Of a stretch of 64,000 bases of DNA, positions 59,683 to 64,000 are shown piece by piece (position 1 is the stretch's first letter; each line of letters starts with the position of its first letter). Source of the DNA: Cellulomonas sp. (GTDB lineage Bacteria > Actinomycetota > Actinomycetes > Actinomycetales > Cellulomonadaceae); NCBI RefSeq assembly GCF_015234515.1, contig NZ_JADGMY010000016.1, positions 62,413 through 126,412 of the forward strand, written 5' to 3'. A program made the translations under genes and the position numbers. A model generated the notes under the pieces. That model searched no databases, was not told where the DNA came from, and worked only from the letters and a program-made list of their open reading frames with translations.

Positions 59683-60350
59683 GGTCGTGCTCCGTTCGTC
59701 GGGCCGTCCTCGAGCCAGCGCAGCACCGCGAGGACGCGGCGGTGGTCGTCGGCGTCGGGGGGCAGGTCGAGCTTGGTCAGGATGGATGTCACGTGCTTCT
59801 CCACGGCCGGCAGGCCGACGACGAGCCGTTCGGCGATCGCCGCGTTGGACCGGCCCTCGGCCATGAGCGCGATGACCTCGCGCTCACGCGGCGAGAGCAG
59901 GTCGGACAGGCCCTGCCGCGACCGCGCCAGCACCTGGGCGACCACCTCGGGGTCGAGCGCCGTGCCGCCCGCGGCGACCCGGGCGAGCGCCGCGAGGAAG
60001 TCGTCCACGTCAGCCACGCGGTCCTTCAGGACGTAGCCCAGGCCGCGGGCGTCGGCGGCGAACAGCTCCCGGGCGTACCGCTGCTCGACGTACTGCGAGA
60101 GCACCAGCACGGGCAGCCGCGGGTGCAGGCCCCGCAGGTGGACGGCGGCGCGCAGGCCCTCGTCGGTGTGCGTCGGGGGCATGCGGACGTCGGTGACGAC
60201 CACGTCGGGGAGGTCGGCGGCGGGGTCGCCCAGGGCGGCCACCAGCTCGTCGGCCGTGCGGTAGCCGGTGACGGCGTGGCCCTCGGCCGTGAGCAGACGG
60301 GTCAACCCGTCGAGCAGGAGGACCGAGTCCTCGGCGATCACGATGCGCAC
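59679..60350 (-). CDS. NarL/LuxR-type response regulator
   Basis: 223 aa, GTG start inside the kinase gene end. The receiver has IAEDSVLLLDGL and the phospho-acceptor in VVTDVRMPP. LuxR HTH: LSPREREVIALMAEGRSNAAIAERLVV...VEKHVTSILTKL. It partners the histidine kinase. A likely binding site is the GGTAGGG/CCCTACC repeat before the kinase gene. Confidence 0.94.
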   Translation of the reverse strand: MRIVIAEDSVLLLDGLTRLLTAEGHAVTGYRTADELVAALGDPAADLPDVVVTDVRMPPTHTDEGLRAAVHLRGLHPRLPVLVLSQYVEQRYARELFAADARGLGYVLKDRVADVDDFLAALARVAAGGTALDPEVVAQVLARSRQGLSDLLSPREREVIALMAEGRSNAAIAERLVVGLPAVEKHVTSILTKLDLPPDADDHRRVLAVLRWLEDGPTNGARP

Positions 60351-61705
60351 GGCACCTCCACGGTGAGCACGGTGCCCCGACCGGCGGGGCTGACCAGGTC
60401 GAACGTGCCGTCGAGCGCCTCGACGCGGCGGCGCAGGCCGTCGAGCCCGCCCCCGGGCGCGGCGTGCGCGCCACCGGCGCCGTCGTCGCGGACCTCGACG
60501 CGCAGCCGGTCACCGTGCACGTCGGCGCGGACCACCGCCCGCGACGCCGTCGCGTGCTTGGCGAGGTTGGTGAGGGCCTCGGCGACGACGAAGTACGCGG
60601 CGGCCTGCGCCTGCGGCCCGACCCCGGGCCCCACGCCGTCCGCGTCGACGTCGACGGGGACCGGGCAGCGCGCCGCGAGCGCCGACAGCGCGGCGTCCAG
60701 GCCACGGTCCGTGAGCACGGCGGGGTGCACGCCGCGCACGAGGTCGCGCAGCTCGGCGAGCACCTCCTTGACCTCACCGTGCGCCGCGTCGAGGGCTGCC
60801 GCAGCGGCCGCGGGGTCGTGCGCGGCGGTGCGGCGCGCGACACCGAGCTCGACGCCGAGCGCGACGAGCCGCTGCTGCGCGCCGTCGTGCAGGTCCCGCT
60901 CGATGCGGCGCCGCTCGTCGTCGGCCGCGACGACGGCCGCCGAGCGCGTCTCGCGCAGGTGCTCGGCACGTCCCTCGGCGACGGTCGCCCGCTGCTCGGC
61001 GGCGCGCGCGGCGCGCTCCGCCTCGGCACGGGACCGTGCACCCAGCAGCGCGCGGGTCAGCCGGACCTGTGCCAACGTCGCGAGCTGCACGACGAGCGCC
61101 GCCGCCCAGGCCGCCACCAGCGCCACGGGGACGAGCAGCGCGAGGTGGACCCCGTTGGTGCGTCCGGCGAACGGCGCCACGGGGACGACCAGGGCGAACG
61201 CCGCCAGGCTCAGCGCGACGGGCCCCGCGGTCCAGGTCAGCACGGACGCGACGAGTGCGTGCGCGACGGCCGACCACGCGCGGGCGTCGCGCAACCACGG
61301 CCACCAGGACCGCGGGCGGTACGGGGCACCGGGGCCAGGGGCAGGGGGCGGCACGACGACGCCGAGCTGGGCGCGCAGGCGGGCCCGCTCGGCCGCGCCG
61401 TACCCGCGGGCGAGCACGAGCGTCAGGACGAGCAGCGGCACCCCGACCACGACGACGGCGAGACCGACGCCGGTGGCGACGCCGACGACCGCGACGATCG
61501 CGGCCGCCAGGCTCACGGCCGCCGCGATGACGAGCTGCCCGGCGCCCGCCCACGTCGCACCCGAGACCGGGGCCAGGGCGAGCGCGCGGCCGCCCGTCAG
61601 CATCGGCGCCACGGCCCGCACGTCGTCGACGACAGGGACGTCGTCGGCGACCGGGGGGTCGTCCAGGAGGGGCGGGGGGGCGACGTGGTCGCCGGCTGTG
61701 CTCAT
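60338..61705 (-). CDS. Sensor histidine kinase, HisKA_3 type
   Basis: 455 aa, ATG at 61705 with TAACGT 7 nt upstream. About six membrane segments with short loops, so it probably senses the membrane itself. Phospho-acceptor box DDERRRIERDLHDGAQQRLVAL and ATPase N-box VAEALTNLAKHA. First gene of the operon kinase-regulator-DUF4097, in which all start codons overlap the previous gene. Confidence 0.93.
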   Translation of the reverse strand: MSTAGDHVAPPPLLDDPPVADDVPVVDDVRAVAPMLTGGRALALAPVSGATWAGAGQLVIAAAVSLAAAIVAVVGVATGVGLAVVVVGVPLLVLTLVLARGYGAAERARLRAQLGVVVPPPAPGPGAPYRPRSWWPWLRDARAWSAVAHALVASVLTWTAGPVALSLAAFALVVPVAPFAGRTNGVHLALLVPVALVAAWAAALVVQLATLAQVRLTRALLGARSRAEAERAARAAEQRATVAEGRAEHLRETRSAAVVAADDERRRIERDLHDGAQQRLVALGVELGVARRTAAHDPAAAAAALDAAHGEVKEVLAELRDLVRGVHPAVLTDRGLDAALSALAARCPVPVDVDADGVGPGVGPQAQAAAYFVVAEALTNLAKHATASRAVVRADVHGDRLRVEVRDDGAGGAHAAPGGGLDGLRRRVEALDGTFDLVSPAGRGTVLTVEVPCAS

Positions 61706-61712
61706 GCCGTCG

Positions 61713-61718
61713 ACGTTA
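61713..61718 (-). promoter_or_regulatory. -10 box TAACGT, leaderless start
   Basis: On the minus strand TAACGT is followed by 7 nt and the ATG of the histidine kinase gene. Confidence 0.55.
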
Positions 61719-61763
61719 GGCGCCGCGCCCGGCCCGGCGCTGCTGTGCCCACCCACGTCGTGA

Positions 61764-61781
61764 GGTAGGGCCAGCCCTACC
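61764..61781. promoter_or_regulatory. Inverted repeat operator of the two-component system
   Basis: GGTAGGGC-CA-GCCCTACC, 8-bp perfect arms, about 46 bp upstream of the kinase -10 box. The position suits activation of the operon by its own regulator. Confidence 0.6.
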
Positions 61782-61789
61782 CCGACGAC

Positions 61790-61829
61790 GAGGGGCCGGC
61801 CCCGGGCGTGTGCCCGGGACCGGCCCCTC
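61790..61829 (-). terminator. Terminator of the GH48 gene
   Basis: GAGGGGCCGG then CCCGGGC paired with GCCCGGG then CCGGCCCCTC, 4-nt loop, one internal mismatch. It lies 47 bp after the GH48 stop. Confidence 0.8.
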
Positions 61830-61875
61830 CCCCGTCGCGCATGGGGTCACGACGGGTTGCGACGACCTGTCACCA

Positions 61876-64000
61876 CTAGGAGCAGGTCGCGCCGTTCAGC
61901 GTGAACGACGTCGGGGCGTTGTTCGTCCCGGAGTGCGAGCCGTTGAAGCCGATGTCCACCGAGCCACCCGGTGCCAGCGTGCCGTTCCAGGCCGCGTTCG
62001 TGGCCGTCACGGTCGAGCCGGACTGCGACCAGGTCGCGCTCCAGCCCTGCTGGACCTGCTGGCCGTTGGCGAACGTGAACTTCAGGTTCCAGCCGCTCAG
62101 CGCGGTGGTCCCGCGGTTCGTGACCTTCACCGAGGCCGTGAAGCCGGTGTTCCAGCTGTTCGCCGTGTAGCTCACCGAGCAGGACGCCGTGGGGTTCTGC
62201 GTCGGCGTCGGGCTCGACGTCGGCGTCGGCGTGACCGTCGGCGTGGGCGTCACGGTGGGCGTCGGCGTGACCGTCGGCGTCACCGTGGGCGTCGGCGTCA
62301 CGGTCGGCGTCGGCGTGGCCGTGGGGTCCTCGCCCGGGCCCGCGTCCTCGAACAGGCGCGCGTAGTCGGACAGCGCACCGGCGATGGCCGTCTGCGCCCA
62401 GAACCGGTGGTACTCGAACTGCGGGTCGGCCCCGCCGTTGAGCGCCGCCTGGACCTTCGCCCACTGCGGGTCCTGCTTGTAGAAGGACCGGATGTCGAGG
62501 AACGACACACCGGGCTTGACCTCGTCGCCGTTGGGCATGGTGCCCGACCAGCCGGACGGGATGTAGATGCCGTTGCCACCCGCGGTGTAGACGTCGTCGA
62601 ACCGCTGGTAGTCCTTGCGGGTCTCGACCGAGGAGACGCCCAGGGAGTCCTGGTTGTTGTCCCAGATCGCGTCAAGCAGGTCCTTGGCGGTGTCACGCGC
62701 CTCGGTGTTGCCCGACTTGGCCGCGTAGAACAGCAGCGCACGGGCGGTGTCGCCGGCGACGCCGACGTCCTGGCCGGAGCTCTTCATCGTGACGGTCAGA
62801 CCGGAGTTGGAGCCCGGGTTGGTCGGGTTCCAGGTGTCGGGCTTGCCCGACCACGTCAGCTCGGACGGGACGGACCAGTCGGCGCCGTCCGTCTCGATGT
62901 GGTCGACGACCCACGCGGCCCACTTGTCGAGGACGGTCTTCGCCTTGGCGTTGCCCGTCTCGTAGTAGAGCTCGGCGAGCCGCTGGACGCCCCACGCCTG
63001 CATGCCGAACCACTGGTTCGACGGCGGGTCGTTGTAGACGGGCGCCTCGGTGTAGGCCATGCCGTAGAACGTCGGCGTGCCGGCCGGGGGCTGCGCGTAC
63101 GCACCGTCCCAGCTGTTGGTGGCGCCACCGGCGATCGGGCCGTTGGACGACTGCAGCCACTGGTAGAGCTCGACCTGACGCTCGGCGGCCTTGGTCCAGT
63201 CCGCCTTGGCGGTCGCCGACTTCGGCGTCAGCTTGGGGTCGTTGGCCAGGGCCCACGCCGCGAACGGGTTCTGGTACCCGAAGTGCGCGTGCGACGAGCC
63301 GATGCGCCACGCCCAGCCGGCGTTCGAGTCGGTCGCGCCGCCCCAGGCCATGTACCAGGACAGCAGGTAGTGCGCGCTCTCCTTGCCGGACCCGGCGGGG
63401 CAGCTCGGCGACGTGCAGCCGATGGTCTTGAAGTACTTGTCGAACAGCGTGTAGCGCAGGTAGTCGCCGAGCTTGGCGGCCTTGGTGACGGTCGCCGCGA
63501 CGTCCGCCGCCTTGCCCTGCTCGGTCGCCCACTTGTTGGCCCAGTAGACGGCCTCGACGGCGCGCGCGTCGGCGTCGGACGCCGACGTGTACTTCCACTG
63601 CTTGGCGTACGACGCGTCACCGGTGAACAGGTCGAGGTAGCCGTTCGGCCCGCCGTGCGTGAAGTCGTCGCACGTGGGGTGCGGGACGGTCTCCCACACC
63701 GACTCCTGCGGGCCGCGCTGGAAGGTGTTGACGAGCGACATGCCCTCGTGGTCCGGGCCCAGCTGGCAGCCGGGGCCGGGCGCGGCACCGAAGCCGTAGA
63801 TGTTGTCGACGTCGCCCAGCCAGTGCATCTGGTAGATGTCGTTGTTGCCGTACGTCGCGCGCAGCTCGGCCGCGATCGGGTCCTTGCCGACGCTGCCGCT
63901 GCTGCCGATCTGCGACGGGTAGTTGCTCGGGTGGTTGTACTCCGAGGCGTAGCTGGCCGGTGCGTCGGCCTTGTAGAAGGAGTTCGTGGGCTGATCCGCC
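61876..64000 (-). CDS. GH48 cellobiohydrolase with C-terminal CBM2 (partial, 5' end outside)
   Basis: 707 residues are visible; the N-terminus, including the signal peptide, lies beyond the window. The GH48 catalytic part (HWLGDVDNIYGFG; QRGPQESVWETVPHPTCDDF; GGPNGYLDLFTGD) is followed by a Pro/Thr linker of ~45 residues (PTPTVT repeats). A CBM2 with end cysteines and the expected Trp residues (SWNTGF; SGWNLKF; QQGWSATW) closes it. GH48 enzymes cut cellulose processively from the reducing end. The nearest match in my knowledge is Cellulomonas fimi CbhB, which also carries domains between GH48 and CBM2; here only a linker lies between. Confidence 0.93.
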   Translation of the reverse strand, partial: ADQPTNSFYKADAPASYASEYNHPSNYPSQIGSSGSVGKDPIAAELRATYGNNDIYQMHWLGDVDNIYGFGAAPGPGCQLGPDHEGMSLVNTFQRGPQESVWETVPHPTCDDFTHGGPNGYLDLFTGDASYAKQWKYTSASDADARAVEAVYWANKWATEQGKAADVAATVTKAAKLGDYLRYTLFDKYFKTIGCTSPSCPAGSGKESAHYLLSWYMAWGGATDSNAGWAWRIGSSHAHFGYQNPFAAWALANDPKLTPKSATAKADWTKAAERQVELYQWLQSSNGPIAGGATNSWDGAYAQPPAGTPTFYGMAYTEAPVYNDPPSNQWFGMQAWGVQRLAELYYETGNAKAKTVLDKWAAWVVDHIETDGADWSVPSELTWSGKPDTWNPTNPGSNSGLTVTMKSSGQDVGVAGDTARALLFYAAKSGNTEARDTAKDLLDAIWDNNQDSLGVSSVETRKDYQRFDDVYTAGGNGIYIPSGWSGTMPNGDEVKPGVSFLDIRSFYKQDPQWAKVQAALNGGADPQFEYHRFWAQTAIAGALSDYARLFEDAGPGEDPTATPTPTVTPTPTVTPTVTPTPTVTPTPTVTPTPTSSPTPTQNPTASCSVSYTANSWNTGFTASVKVTNRGTTALSGWNLKFTFANGQQVQQGWSATWSQSGSTVTATNAAWNGTLAPGGSVDIGFNGSHSGTNNAPTSFTLNGATCS
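62201..62325. repeat. Tandem repeats encoding the GH48-CBM2 linker
   Basis: Repeated GTCGGCGTGA/GTCACGGTGGGC-type units encode PTPTVT on the minus strand. Slippage in these units can change linker length. Confidence 0.75.

Noticed and set aside
63748..63828. Start of the GH48 gene at an internal Met (63828)
   Set aside because: The frame stays open to the window edge and encodes conserved GH48 sequence (DIYQMHWLGDVDN), so the gene continues outside.

Overview
The window is high-GC DNA packed with short-spaced, often overlapping genes that use many GTG starts. It is almost certainly from an actinobacterium of the order Micrococcales, most likely Cellulomonas or a close relative. The evidence is a GH48 cellobiohydrolase with a CBM2 at the right edge, a GH51 arabinofuranosidase with its own sugar ABC transporter, GlnR, a WhiB protein, PknG/GlnH/GlnX, and an nth-crp-ridA-whiB-ponA2-phosphoesterase order that I recall from the Mycobacterium tuberculosis Rv3674c-Rv3683 region. 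The genus is an inference from gene content.

Layout. 1-2.9 kb: a large AAA/LuxR-type regulator. 3-15.5 kb: one long operon coding for a TelA-family protein, a small unknown protein, a CbxX/SpoVK-type AAA ATPase, GlnX (4 TM segments), lipoprotein GlnH, a coiled-coil protein, kinase PknG, a PP2C phosphatase, a VWA protein and an FHA protein. Most of these start codons overlap the previous stop. This is an expanded amino-acid-sensing kinase pathway with its own phosphatase and phosphopeptide reader. 15.5-21.8 kb: VOC protein, uridine-kinase-like protein, a 1251-residue subtilisin-VWA fusion, RidA-like protein and a PPOX flavin/F420 protein. 21.8-25.1 kb: XRE-cupin regulator divergent from an NCS1 permease and an Asp/hydantoin racemase, with paired operators between them. 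25.2-27.2 kb: thioesterase, sirtuin and a small alpha/beta hydrolase. 27.2-27.6 kb: a cluster of hairpin repeats. 27.6-33.2 kb: a MoxR/DUF58/VWA/VWA/TPR (Bat-like) operon. 33.2-41.6 kb: housekeeping and membrane genes (HAD, PIG-L, macrodomain, D-aminoacyl-tRNA deacylase, asparaginase, DUF2516, FUSC, YgfZ, nitrobindin-like, a 35-residue membrane protein). 41.8-51.8 kb: glnR, nhaA with a structured leader, hydrolase, nth, an RsiG-like protein, crp, ridA, DUF4177, whiB, ponA2 and a phosphoesterase. 51.8-52.2 kb: tRNA-Pro(CGG) and a small zinc protein. 52.4-58.7 kb: an arabinan-use locus (GH51, binding protein, two permeases, divergent LacI with a 14-bp palindromic operator). 58.7-61.7 kb: a DUF4097-response regulator-histidine kinase operon. 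61.9-64 kb: the 3' part of a GH48-CBM2 cellulase gene.

Striking non-coding structure. (1) A 17-bp sequence that forms hairpins (GYGAGAGTGCRATCCAG, loop of 15-16 nt, then its complement) occurs six times between 27262 and 27446 and four times inside the AAA ATPase gene at 5207-5340. There it encodes a 14-residue linker repeat. Paired arms in the cluster co-vary. (2) A second palindromic family built on GCGAGACCGGGC sits at gene ends at 16.0, 25.2 and, in part, 26.6 kb. (3) At least eleven genes have a TANNNT -10 box ending 6-7 nt before the start codon, which means leaderless transcripts. (4) The nhaA leader can fold in two exclusive ways next to a ribosome-binding site that can be hidden.
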